The notes below the pieces were generated by a model that saw only the letters and a list, made by a program, of their open reading frames with translations, made no database searches and was not told where the DNA came from. 64,000 nt of DNA from Aphanomyces cochlioides (Eukaryota; Oomycota; Saprolegniomycetes; Saprolegniales; Verrucalvaceae): positions 1,240,001 to 1,304,000 of the forward strand of contig JAHQRK010000020.1 of NCBI GenBank assembly GCA_019828595.1. The letters run 5' to 3'. Shown in pieces: positions 32,796-43,320 of the stretch (its first letter is position 1; each line of letters starts with the position of its first letter). Position numbers and translations under genes: made by a program.

Positions 32796-34331
32796 AAGTG
32801 GTGGAAATAAGTATACGACAGTACCTAAATTTGACTCCTACACACTCAGGATTGGTCAAATGAAGATGAAAATCAGCCAATAGGAAGTTAATATAGACAG
32901 AGTCAACTCGGTGTCTTTTCCCGCTCTTGATTTCGCGCCAGAGTTCCGTTGTGCTTGATGCACGCATTGAAGTTAAGAAATAAGTATATGACAACCAGCA
33001 GTATTTTGAAAATATCCTGAGCATTCAACACAAACGAGAGAAGCTAACACCATAGGAAGGTAATGGAGCTATGAAAGCATGACTCTAGTAACTTAAAACG
33101 ACAGAACTACATGGCCAAGGGTCCCAAAATGAACGAAGAAGAGAAGATTAAAGCAATGGTTCTCTGGAGAGAAGGCCTGACTGTCAATGCGATTGCCAGG
33201 CAATTGCAGAGGTCGCGTGGTTGCGTCAAACACTTTTTGAGTACTCCAGGGACTTATGGGACTACCCAACCACCCGGTAGGCCACCGTCCGTGGACGATG
33301 CAATGCATCGTCGACTGCTTCGCCATGGCCGGACCGGCCTTTACACTGCTGCTGGTCTTGCTGAAAAGCTCGACTTGAACTTAACACCAAGGCGAGTTTG
33401 TCAACTGTTGAACAAGAGCGGGAAAGTGAAGTACAAGAAGAGATTAGCTGCGCCAATGATGACGCCACTACACATGAAAAATCGTGTCAAATGGGAGACT
33501 GAGGCGCAGTAGAATGATCTCAATTTCAAGCAAATTGTTTGGTCCGACGAAAAGAAATGGAATCTAGACGGCCCAGACGGATTTAACTACTACTGGGCCG
33601 CTCTAGACCGGCAAAGAGAACACTTTTCCAAACGTCAACACGGAGGTCCCAGCCTCATGATTTGGGGGGCATTTAGCTCCCAAGTGAAGTCAGAGTTGGC
33701 TTTTCTACAAGGCAAGCAAGACTCAGAGGCGTATATATACGCTTTCGGAGTTTTTGTTGCCATTTGCGCACAAGTATCATGGTTGCGACTGGCAATTTCA
33801 GCAGGATAATGCTGCCATTCACACTGCAAAGTGTGTTTTGGAGTGGTTTAAAGAACCAGAGATTGCGATTAATGTGCTTGACTGGCCAGCCAAGTCACCA
33901 GACTTGAACCCTATCGAAAATCTTTGGGGTATTATGTCTAGGCGCGTTTACGACAATGGAAAGCGCAAGTTCAAGTCTCTCGGAGAATTGAAGTCTCGAA
34001 TCCTAGAAGTATGGGCAGAAATTGATGTTGCTTTGTTGCGCAAGCTCGTTGCATCCATGCACAAGCGATGTGCCAAAGTTGTTGCTCAAAAGGGTAGAAA
34101 AATTAAGTATTAAATACATTTTTCTGCATCGTGTCATATATATATTTCTCTACCTCAAGTGATTTAGCCCTAGCACAAGAATGATTTTTTTATCCTATGT
34201 ATGGAATACCATGATGACGAGATCCGCTGATTGATGACAATTACGTCGATGCTTGTGTTGATGTTTATTCACAAGTTGAAAGTGATTTGGGTCATCATAT
34301 CTCGACTGTCATTTACTTATTTCCACTACTT
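32796..34331 (+). mobile_element. Tc1-like element, decayed
   Basis: Left end (32796-32822) AAGTGGTGGAAATAAGTATA and right end (about 34305-34331, inverse) AAGTAGTGGAAATAAGTAAA are imperfect inverted repeats. A further copy of GAAATAAGTATATGACA lies inside the left end near 32978. The flanking TA is clear on the right only. It encloses one transposase gene on the plus strand. Confidence 0.7.
33111..34113 (+). pseudogene. Tc1-like transposase, stop codon and frameshift
   Basis: Starts MAKGPKMNEEEKIKAMVLWR with a paired HTH region (NAIARQLQRSRGCVKHFL; GLAEKLDLNLTPRRVCQLL). An in-frame TAG at 33510-33512 interrupts it. The same frame resumes with IVWSDEKKWNLDG and GGPSLMIWGAF, breaks near 33745, and continues from 33754 with QQDNAAIHTAKC and SPDLNPIENLW. 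About 36 residues separate the second Asp and the Glu. The C-terminus is otherwise normal. Dead copy. Confidence 0.85.
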
Positions 34332-35043
34332 TATGAGGGGTAATCAAGTTTAGAAATTCAGTCGCTTTATTCGTATTTATTTTCATGTTCAAAGCGTGAA
34401 ATTTGAGTCGGAATGGCTTCTTCTAAAGCGGTCTGAATAGTGGGGAATCAAAGCTCAAACTTAAAAAGCAAAATATACCCCGATCTTGCTGGTTGGAGCT
34501 TAAGGTATTCTCGGAGATCATCCATTGGCTTATTTTTGAAATAGATAAATTTTATTGGCTCAGTCAAGAAAGTACATGATCGAGATGTCATCAACGCAGT
34601 TTTAGTCGTCGCAACATGAATTGGTTGAGGCCTATCGTCACTTAAGGACGACACCAAAGCGTGAGATTGCGCCTACGGTAAACTTGATTCTGAAGCGTCT
34701 GGTCGCTGCATGTACAGGACTAGAGAGGAATTCTCCTGAGTTTGGCATAATAATCGAATTGATTTCATGGAGGGAGGAACGCTTTGCGATGTTTTTGCCA
34801 TTTGAAACAGTGTTATGGTCAATCAAGTGCCCGCAGATAAGAGGCGATCTAGGTCAGATTGTGGCAATCTTTCCTCGATCTGGATGGATAATGTGGGGGC
34901 CCTTTAGCTCTGGATTCGAGTGAGTTTTTTTCCGACCGTGGTGGTTTCAAACCCTTGACTCCTATGTCCAACGTCGAACCACTCTATGCAACGCATGCGA
35001 TGGAAATGACAGAACAACAAGACACTATTAGGGGGATAGACGG
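34332..35043. other. Flank of the gypsy insertion with a possible transposase scrap
   Basis: At about 34862-34920 the plus frame reads GWIMWGPFSSGFE, resembling the MIWGAFSS segment of Tc1-like transposases, so a short relic may be present. The remainder is not recognised. 35039-35043 (GACGG) is the left target-site copy of the gypsy element. Confidence 0.35.
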
Positions 35044-35245
35044 TGTAAGGGGACGTGACACCCTTACTACAAGAACCCTCAATACAATGACAAGATCTGG
35101 GATCTTGTCGTTTCGCCACGACAGCGATGCAAGATCGCGTGGTAGTTTCGAAACCACTTAGATCTTAAGCGATAACTCTAATGTCACTCTTCAATTTGCG
35201 AAGTACCGGGCTTGTCTCTACTTTCTCTGCACAAGCCCCGTTACA
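35044..35245 (+). repeat. 5' LTR
   Basis: 202 bp, TGTAAGGGG at the start and GTTACA at the end. It differs from the 3' LTR at only two positions that I can see, implying a recent insertion. TGGTAGCACTCTAG, two bases downstream (35248 on), is the likely primer-binding site. Confidence 0.95.
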
Positions 35246-35279
35246 CCTGGTAGCACTCTAGTTCGTTCAAGGACCCAGC

Positions 35280-36459
35280 ATGGCGTTCGAATACGCAACC
35301 TACTTCACCGACGGACATCGGGTGACCCTAGAAGGCCTCCGCGATCTTATGGGAGATGACAACCTGGCGATTATGTTGTCTGATCGTCCCGAGCAACATT
35401 TGCTCAACCTGGTGGAAGTTATTGGGCGCTATGCTGACTCCGCCCGCGCAGGAGAACATGCGCGCAGCTTGGCTCAGATTAGCCAGCTGGAAAACGAAAC
35501 TCGAGAGATGAAAACCTCTCGAGTGGAACTCGAAGGCCAGGTCCTCTCGCTCACTGCAGCGAAAGCCCTCCTAGAAGAGTCCCTTCGACAAATGTATGAT
35601 GGCCACGAAGAAGACTCTGACAGTCATTTCCCAGCGTCAAGTTACAAACAAAGGCGTCAAATTGGATGTGGCCAAGTTCAGTGGCCAAGATTCGGATCAT
35701 GTCTTACGATGGCTCCTTCAAGTCACCATTGCAGCAGACGCATTGAATATCACCCAAGAATCTTTGAAGGTCGCATTTGCGATGTCCCATCTCAAGGGAC
35801 GAGCTGAAGCCTGGGCTTATTCGCTGCGTATGGCGGATTCAAATTGCTTTCCAACGCTTGCTGCATTCTCGTCCCAACTCAAGGAAGTATTTTTACCCCC
35901 AAACAGCGATTTCCGTCACCGCTCGCGCTTCTTGAGCGCGACTCAAAGAAAGTCGACGATCCGTGAATTTGTCCAAGAACTGCGCTATCTTCACGCCTGC
36001 ATCACGGATGAAAGCTCCTTACCCGAAGCTACACGAGAGACCGTGTTTATGAATGGTCTCAATCAAGGCCCAGCACGGACCGAGCTGTTCCGCCATTACC
36101 CGAAGACCTTTGAGCAGGCCGTTAGCATGGCGCTCTCCGAAGATTTTTCGCAATCCATGGCACGCGCCGATCCCTTGGAATCTCTCGACATGGATGTGTC
36201 TTCCATACAAAAAGAAGCCTCACTGGTAGAACGACTCTGTTACGAGTGTGGCCGTGCTGGCCATTTCGCACGAGACTGTGCCTTGCGCCACGAAGCGCGC
36301 CGCTGGGGCACGCTACAACGATATGAGCGTCCCACACGTTCTCGAGACACCTCTCCATCCCAACGCTCCAACGCGTTTTTCCGTCGCAATCGCGCTCTGC
36401 ACAACCGGGGCCGCGTAGAGTTCACAGCTCCCACTCAGGGAAAAGGCAGCACCCAGTAG
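35280..36459 (+). pseudogene. Gypsy gag with a frameshift
   Basis: The 5' frame (MAFEYATYFTDGHRVTLEGL...) contains a coiled-coil-like stretch, then breaks near 35630. The next frame continues with the retrotransposon-gag core (AFAMSHLKGRAEAWAYSLR, FLPPNSDFRHRSRFL, FMNGLNQGPARTELF) and a CCHC zinc knuckle (CYECGRAGHFARDC) near its C-terminus. It would package element RNA. Confidence 0.85.
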
Positions 36460-36521
36460 GCGCGAGGCGGCCTACTGGGGCAAGATTAGGCTTCCTATTT
36501 GACCGTGGTGGGGATACACGG

Positions 36522-36983
36522 TTGGGCGGCCAAGCCTCCGGCACTCTCCTGTGCCAAATCCGACAACAAGTGGACATGTTGTCATTTGAGATCCCTATCC
36601 CCGGGTTCTCACGTGATCTGAAAGTATTGATTGACTGTGGCGCCTCAGAGAATTACGCGCGGCGCCAATCAATGGAAATGAACGCACCCCTGCTGACGGC
36701 AGCGGTCGCGGCTAGCGACGACCAAGCAAAGGCCAACGTAAAGATGGCGGACGGGAAGGTTATCGTCGCGCCTCGAATTTTGATTACCCTACTGACGAGG
36801 GTCGGCCCGTTTGAAGCCGACGAAGACTATTACGTCATTGATCTGGATGAGCGCTGGGACCTCATCCTTGGTATGCGCTGGCTCGAGAAGCACCAACCTC
36901 TGATCAATTGGACGTCCAAGACCATGCACAAGGCGCCCTCGACAGCATTGGATTCCCTGATGATTCCTGGGAGTGATGAGTAA
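36522..36983 (+). CDS. Gypsy aspartic protease region
   Basis: A 153-residue frame with the retropepsin-like motif LIDCGASENYARR (Cys in place of the usual Thr/Ser of D-T/S-G) and a downstream LILGMRWLEKH, the standard partner motif. It ends at a TAA in the first copy of the 561-bp duplication; normal elements read on toward RT. Confidence 0.75.
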   Translation: MGGQASGTLLCQIRQQVDMLSFEIPIPGFSRDLKVLIDCGASENYARRQSMEMNAPLLTAAVAASDDQAKANVKMADGKVIVAPRILITLLTRVGPFEADEDYYVIDLDERWDLILGMRWLEKHQPLINWTSKTMHKAPSTALDSLMIPGSDE

Positions 36984-38040
36984 TGAGCTCACTTCCGACC
37001 CCACGAGAGTCTCGCAGTTTACCACGCGAGATGTGGCGACGGACTTCGCATGCGTCCCGCGCCCCACAGGCCCTGCACATACTGCTGTCGACATGTTGAG
37101 CAGGCCGGCCGATTTTGACAACGATGGCATTGGAGATGCCATGTCAAGCGAGATTGACGACGACGCCTGGGACGTCTGTCATGTTATTCGATCAGGAGCG
37201 CCAGCAACACCCGACTCTGCGACTGATATGATGGCTCTGTCTGCCTTACACGACGCAGACTCGTATTATGTGGACGAAGAAACTCGTCGAAACACAATTT
37301 TCAACGTCCTCCAATCACGAAGATTCTCCGGTTTGAGATCCACCCGACGCTCCAAGCGCCACCAAGGCGCAATAGGTCGGGTTGATGCCGAAGACCTTAT
37401 CCTCCATTACTGCAACCTGAAGGATCTGCCCCAGACGGGCAAAGAGATCGTGAAGCTCCCCGAAATGGATTATTGCGCAAGACCATGCACAAGGCGCCCT
37501 CGACAGCATTGGATTCCCTGATGATTCCTGGGAGTGATGAGTAATGAGCTCACTTCCGACCCCACGAGAGTCTCGCAGTTTACCACGCGAGATGTGGCGA
37601 CGGACTTCGCATGCGTCCCGCGCCCCACAGGCCCTGCACATACTGCTGTCGACATGTTGAGCAGGCCGGCCGATTTTGACAACGATGGCATTGGAGATGC
37701 CATGTCAAGCGAGATTGACGACGACGCCTGGGACGTCTGTCATGTTATTCGATCAGGAGCGCCAGCAACACCCGACTCTGCGACTGATATGATGGCTCTG
37801 TCTGCCTTAGACGACGCAGACTCGTATTATGTGGACGAAGAAACTCGTCGAAACACAATTTTCAACGTCCTCCAATCACGAAGATTCTCCGGTTTGAGAT
37901 CCACCCGACGCTCCAAGCGCCACCAAGGCGCAATAGGTCGGGTTGATGCCGAAGACCTTATCCTCCATTACTGCAACCTGAAGGATCTGCCCCAGACGGG
38001 CAAAGAGATCGTGAAGCTCCCCGAAATGGATTATTGCGCT
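36919..38040 (+). repeat. 561-bp perfect-looking tandem duplication inside pol
   Basis: 36919-37479 and 37480-38040 are near-identical; the one difference I see is TTACACGACG versus TTAGACGACG. The unit covers the protease end and the PR-RT linker. 561 is a multiple of three but the unit contains a stop, so the duplication does not keep one long frame. Confidence 0.9.
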
Positions 38041-38690
38041 TTTGAGAGCGCGCTCCGATCGCATGAGATCGTGAGCATCGCCGTAATCTATGCGATGGAT
38101 GATTACAGCTGGCGACATCATCAACACTCGACCCCGCGGTCGCGGACGCGCCTGGCGCGTCGGCTTACGACCAGCATTGGGAAGCCCTCCGTGCGTCCCC
38201 CTTTTATGATCTCCTGCGGGAATTTGCTGATGTATTTCCCGAGGAAGTTCCCCCATCCCTGCCCCGAGATAAGGGCGTCAGACATGAGATTGACCTGACA
38301 CCAGGAACGAAGTGGTGTGTCACGCGCCAATGGCCCATGCCTAAAGAACAAGTCGAGCACAATGACGCCTTCTTCGAAAAGCGTCGACAAGCTGGCCACG
38401 TCAGGCCAAATACCTCACCGCACTCCAGTCCGACATTCTGTGTGAAGAAAGCCACAGGCGGCTGGCGTATCGTCCACGCCTACAACAAGTTGAACGCAGC
38501 GACTATCCCCGCACAGACGCCGATTCCCCGCAAAGACGTCATTATCGACAGCATGGCCGGTTCGACCATCTTTTCCACGATCGACCTGAGAGATGGATTT
38601 TACCACATCCTCATGAGAATCTGCGATATCCCCAAGACTGCTGTCTCGACGCCAAGTGGAATGCTTTGGGAGTGGCTTGTGATTCGTCAT
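38041..38690 (+). pseudogene. Gypsy reverse transcriptase fragment
   Basis: After a frameshift near 38205 the plus frame reads FADVFPEEVPPSLPRDKGVR, WPMPKEQ, SSPTFCVKKATGGWRIVHAY and FSTIDLRDGFYHI, the N-terminal RT motifs. It stops after TPSGMLWEWLV near 38680. The catalytic YxDD box, thumb and RNase H are absent: the sequence jumps straight into integrase, so an internal deletion of more than 1 kb is inferred. Confidence 0.85.
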
Positions 38691-39835
38691 GTCCGAGTTC
38701 CATGACACCCCCAGCGGTGGCCATCTCGGCCGCGAGAGAACCTATCTCGCCGTAGCACGTAACTTCTGGTGGCCCCGCATGTACAAGGGTGTCGCTCGAT
38801 ATGTGGCATTGTGCCCAACCTGCCAGCAGGTCAAGTCATCGCCGAGTGTGCAGGCCCCCCTCCACAGCCTTCCGATCCCTGACGAGCTCTGGTCGTCCGT
38901 CAGCATGGACTATATCTTTGGACTCCCGCGTGACAGGCGCGGTAATACTGGCATCTGGACTTGCGTCGACCGCGCGTCCAAGTTTTTGGTTGCCATCCCG
39001 GTCAAGGATACAATTACTGCCGCCCAGTCGGCTCAAGTGTTTTTCGACACCGTCTACTGTCGCTTTGGCCTCCCCAAATCGATTATCTCGGACCGTGATC
39101 CTCGTTTCACGTCCACATTTTGGACGGCCCTCTTTTCCTTGGTGGGCTCCAAATTGAATATGTCCACCTCTGACCATCCAGAGTCTGATGGTCAGACAGA
39201 ACGTGCGAACCGCGTCCTTGAAGACATCTTGCGTAGCTACACGCAGTCTCGACCGAAGACCTGGAGCTCGCTGCTTCCACACGTCGAGTTCGCTTACAAC
39301 ACGTCAGTGAATGCCTCCACCGGCTTCACTCCCTTCTACGTCAACTTCCTCCGGCACCCGCGCCTGCCCTCCTCGATGGACAGCACTTGCTTAAGTGGGG
39401 GAGGATTCCACTGGGCTGCTTCGAGCCATTCCCCTGACTGGGTGCCGACAGGCACAGAGGACGTGCCTCCGGCGAGGACGATTTCCTCTGTCGAGAACTT
39501 TATTCGCACACGGGAGTCAGTCATCTCCCAAGTGCAAGACAACTTAGCACTCGCACAAGCTCGACAAGCTCGCGAGTCCAACAAACATGGACGAAAGAAC
39601 ACCAATGTATTTACCCTTCAAGACCAAGTCCTATTACACAGGTCGGCGGTACCGCAAGCCGCCCTTGGCAACGCTAAACTTCGCCGCCAATGGTATGGTC
39701 CATTTTCTATCACAAAGGTTGTGAGCGCAGTGTCCTACCGCTTGCGACTCCCAGACGAATGGTAGTGCCACGACGTCTTTTATGTCGGCAAACTGAAACC
39801 GTACATACCTCGCACTACGCCTGACTTGAGCCCGA
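38689..39835 (+). pseudogene. Gypsy integrase with a premature stop
   Basis: Contains the tail of the HHCC zinc region (GGHLGRERTYLAVARNFWWP, CPTCQQVK) and the DDE core: SMDYIFGLP, ISDRDPRFTS and SDHPESDGQTERANR. The C-terminal GPFSITKVVSAVSYRLRLP is followed by a TAG at 39763-39765 where the normal protein continues (HDVFYVGKLKPYIPR). Everything else is intact. Confidence 0.88.
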
Positions 39836-40000
39836 ACGACTCGACGGCAGAGTCTCGCCACCACTTGAATGACCTGGCTGCGCAATCGGCTCTTGTACCT
39901 CGGGCGCTTGAGCAGCTGCCGCCGGCAGTGCGGCAACAAGAAGTGCACGATCGCGTGCACACCCTCCTCCAAGACAGAGAGTCGCTAGTTCACGGCGTGG

Positions 40001-41226
40001 TCAACACGCGCCGCGTTGCGGCATCTCGCGGACTTGAGATCGGTGACGCCGCGAAGGAGACCGAGAATTTGAACTTTGCCGTCTTGGAGGCGAACCGGAA
40101 CGGGAACGACGCGCTTGAGAATGCCGTCCGCGAGAACGAGAACGAGAACGACGCGCTTGGGAATGCCGTCCACGGAAATGAGAGAGAGAACGCGAACGAG
40201 ATTGTCGGCCCGACGAGCGGCCACGCTGATGATGCGACGACTGGTGTCGATCGCGCAAGGGAGAGACCGATTGAGAACGACGCGCCTGAGAGCGGCGTCT
40301 AGAAGAATGGACTGGCGAGGCCGAACGCCGATGAGCACTACCCTGCGACGGGAAATCCGTAGGCTGCTCGTAGCCGTGGGATCGATCCCAACCACCGCCG
40401 GCTGCGACAAAGTCCTACAAGAGAAGTGAACGAAGAATCGAAACGGAGTTAGCTCACCCCGTTGCCGTCGCACAAGGTCAGCGACAACGGAATAATGGAT
40501 GCGTGGACCACGAAGGCGCCAATTTGCAAAAGCCACGATGTCCCGGAGCGTGTTGTAGAAGTTTCCAAGGATATGAGCGCGCTGGCGGCCTTCACGATAG
40601 GCAAGTTTCAAGACCCAAACACCAGCATACTCGACGGCAGTCTCATCGATGATGGGGATCACTGGAGCACAAGTAGGGTGCGACTGACTTGGTTGAGTCG
40701 ACGTCGGACGACGTCGGTCTTGGCTTGCCAACTCATCACGGCGCCGCAATGCTTCGCGGTAGTCCTGTCACTGCAATTGGGACATTACCATCGAGCGAAA
40801 AGTGAAGAACAAGTCCAAGGCAACAATGACCAAATGGTGAAATAGCAGCGTGTCGCTGATACCGCGCTTCAGTTGGTTCGCTAGACGAGCGACTTTCGCG
40901 AAGTCGGGACGCCGCGCAGGGTCCGGCAAGATCGGCGGTACAGGCAAGAACTCCGCCGCGGCAAACTCGTCTTGGTCCCGCCAAGAATTGAAGACCTCGT
41001 CGTCATGTTGGGCAAGGCGCGTCATGCCAAGACGGTATGGCGGTGGCCTTGGAGTTTGAGCGTATTCGCGCGCGATGCGATCGTTTGAGTGGTGCATGCC
41101 AACAGTCGAAGATGCAAAATCATCAATGCTGCGATTGGACAAACTGCCAGGACTCCTGTCCCTTCCCAAGACGACGGGACGAGAAGAACCTCCAACAAGC
41201 GGCTCTTGTCGGGAGGAAGTGCGCAT
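40001..41226 (-). CDS. Antisense three-exon gene inside gypsy, RS-rich C-terminus
   Basis: Minus strand exons 41226-40831 (132 codons), 40764-40474 (97) and 40414-40001 (137 plus stop) are separated by 66- and 59-nt GT-AG introns, all in phase 0. Total 366 residues. The N-terminal half is Pro/Arg/Asp-rich (PPPYRLGMTRLAQHDDEVF, RPDFAKVARLANQLKRG). The middle is protein-like (IIDETAVEYAGVWVLKLAYR, HILGNFYNTLRDIVAFANWR). The tail is an arginine-serine domain with repeated RGRHSQARRSRS units, as in SR-type splicing factors. It lies between integrase and the 3' LTR, the position where antisense ORFs are known in some plant gypsy elements. Function not recognised. The splice model is inferred from phase alone. 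Confidence 0.6.
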
Positions 41227-41293
41227 TTCAAACGGGGATTGAAATGATTGGCAATGCTTTCAAACCGTGGGTTTGATTGCAGGTGGGGGAGGG

Positions 41294-41495
41294 TGTAAGG
41301 GGACGTGACACCCTTACTACAAGAACCCTCAATACAATGACAAGATCTGGGATCTTGTCGTTTCGCCACGACAGCGATGCAAGATCGCGTAGTAGTTTCG
41401 AAACCACTTAGATCTTAAGCGATAACTCTAATGTCACTCTTCAATTTGCGAAGTACCGGGCTTGTCTCTACTTTCTCTGCACAAGCCCCGTAACA
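41294..41495 (+). repeat. 3' LTR
   Basis: 202 bp, preceded by a purine-rich tract. Differences from the 5' LTR are CGCGTAGTAG versus CGCGTGGTAG and GTAACA versus GTTACA. Confidence 0.95.
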
Positions 41496-42565
41496 GACGG
41501 CTGTTCGGGTTACCCTTGGCGCTCCAAACACTCACATCTACGATTAAATCAAATTGATCCAGTCTTCGTGGATATGAAGATGACGCGATCGATGAAGTTG
41601 TTAGGTCTTCACTGCCAAACTTGATCCCGTGCAATATATTTCGTATGACTTGCATTTAAATGCAAGAGGTATTGTCATTTTCAACCAAATTTGTGGTTTT
41701 GACCAAAAAGCGAATTCATTTTCAAATCGATTTCATCATACTGAAGCGGTGTGTATCAGTGTGTGTTTTGCGTGAGTTAGGTGGCTGATCGATGCTAATT
41801 GGCTGACTAATTTTACATTTTTAATTCTAGCCAATCAGAGAAGCCCGTTCGATTCGGAATCGAACCGAAACCTCGGTCGATTCAAACCGTTCCTCACAAT
41901 TTTGTATCAAACGCACAATATGAAATATAATGCAAGTCATGCGAAATATAAATTTTGCGGTCATGACCCTGGTCATGACCAAGAAAATAAATATCAGAGA
42001 TATAGTTTCCAAATTGGCTGTTTTTGAATAAATGAAGACACTCAAATAGAACGGAGCCTTATTTTGTTTTTTTCGAAAATGGAGATTTTGACATGCCCAG
42101 AATTGGAATTTCCAGGGGAATCCAAATTTGTACTCCATTTTCAACGAATCGATCTCGTTCTCGAGATATCGGTTTGATAAGGGCCCGTCTGGCAACCGAA
42201 AATATTACAATAAATGGGCCCAAAATGCCATTTTGAGGCCAAATTCAATAATTGAGGTCAAAATATGAACTTGTTTATCTCCAAGAGTTTTGCACCAAGT
42301 GCAATATTTTTGGTTGGGATATACTCAGTGGAGGCTCCCAAAATGCCATTTTACGAAATGGAGGTTTTTCCTCCAATTTGAATATGCCATAAATCGTTGA
42401 TCCCATTTTGGCTGAAAATGGCATATTGATTTTGAAATTTTGCCAGACGTACCCTAACCTATTTTAATTTTGGCGAATCAAACATGTTCATCTTGAAAAG
42501 AAATAAAGCATTGGAATATAGGACGTGAGAGTAATAGAATTTCATAAGTTTTTGAAGTTCTGTAA
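41496..42565. other. AT-rich non-coding stretch
   Basis: Starts with the right target-site copy GACGG. Contains an 18-bp perfect palindrome (41649-41666, CTTGCATTTAAATGCAAG), a GGTCATGACC motif near 41960 that recurs near 46300, and several AAAATGCCATTTT motifs at 42220-42420. No gene recognised. Confidence 0.4.
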
Positions 42566-42852
42566 GGGTGTGTTCGGTCTGTGAATCATGATTCAATCTT
42601 GATTCTCCCATGCAAAACCTTGTTGGGTCATCCACGGGATTTACAAGCATTCTTGAGAATCCACATTCACTCTCGGATTCTTCCCCATAGAGGTAGAGTC
42701 AAAATATCATGATTATCCCACCAAAGTGGATTGTCCCAATGTACGGAAGGAAATTTTGCAAATATACACATGGTTTGAAGTCGTTTTCTATTTGGATAAA
42801 ATGGTCCAGGATCAACTTTGGATCATGATTCCAAGCCAAACCGAACACACCC
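42566..42852. mobile_element. 287-bp MITE, GGGTGTGTTCGGT ends, TAA duplication
   Basis: GGGTGTGTTCGGT at 42566 and its inverse ending at 42852, each flanked by TAA. The inner TIR also shares AATCATGAT. It belongs with the MITE at 54935-55230 (GGGCGTGTTCGGTTG, TTA duplication). The TNA target and GYGTTCGG core resemble the ends of the 43321-46179 element. Confidence 0.8.
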
Positions 42853-43320
42853 TAAATGGCATTTGCTAGTTTCCATTTTCTGTTGGTGTAGTCTCAGGCT
42901 AACCAAGATGTTATTTCTATCAGAGGATGCTACCACGTTGAGGTACTCCGCATGTTCCGTGCTGATTATGGACGAGATATTGCTTGCCTGGTTCTGTGGA
43001 GTATGCAATGTGCGAGGTTGTTGAACTTTGTTAAATATTTCTATTGGCCAATATATTATCTCTATAACGTATCATAGGACGCAAAAATTTCCCCTAACCA
43101 TGGTCAAACTTTCAAGTCGACTTTTCTCAAAAAAAAATTTCAGACAAATAAGGCCCCTATTTGAAAGTCTTCAAATGTTCGAGATATATTTAACTCGTGG
43201 TCATCATACTAATTTTAAGCTAATACAAACACTCGTTGTCATCACTCCTGCCAAGGTCAAGACTATATTACTCCATGATGAGAGCCATCTCGACTGCTAG
43301 AGCGGTCATTACAAAGTTTA
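42853..43320. other. Spacer between two transposons
   Basis: About 470 bp with no gene. The TTA at 43318-43320 is the left target duplication of the next element. Confidence 0.45.

Larger units (their letters stand above)
35044..41495 (+). mobile_element. Ty3/gypsy LTR retrotransposon, young but defective
   Basis: The element is 6452 bp, flanked by GACGG at 35039-35043 and 41496-41500. Order is LTR, gag, protease, reverse transcriptase fragment, integrase, antisense gene, LTR, typical of Ty3/gypsy (integrase after RT). A polypurine tract (GGTGGGGGAGGG) ends at 41293. Defects: frameshifts in gag and before RT, a 561-bp internal duplication, loss of the RT C-terminus and RNase H, and a stop in integrase. 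It could only move with help from another copy. Confidence 0.95.

Noticed and set aside
39826..40302. Plus-strand acidic frame with NDALENAV repeats after integrase
   Set aside because: Its repeats are the exact antisense of the RS-rich tail on the minus strand. Only the part up to about 40000 could be integrase C-terminus.
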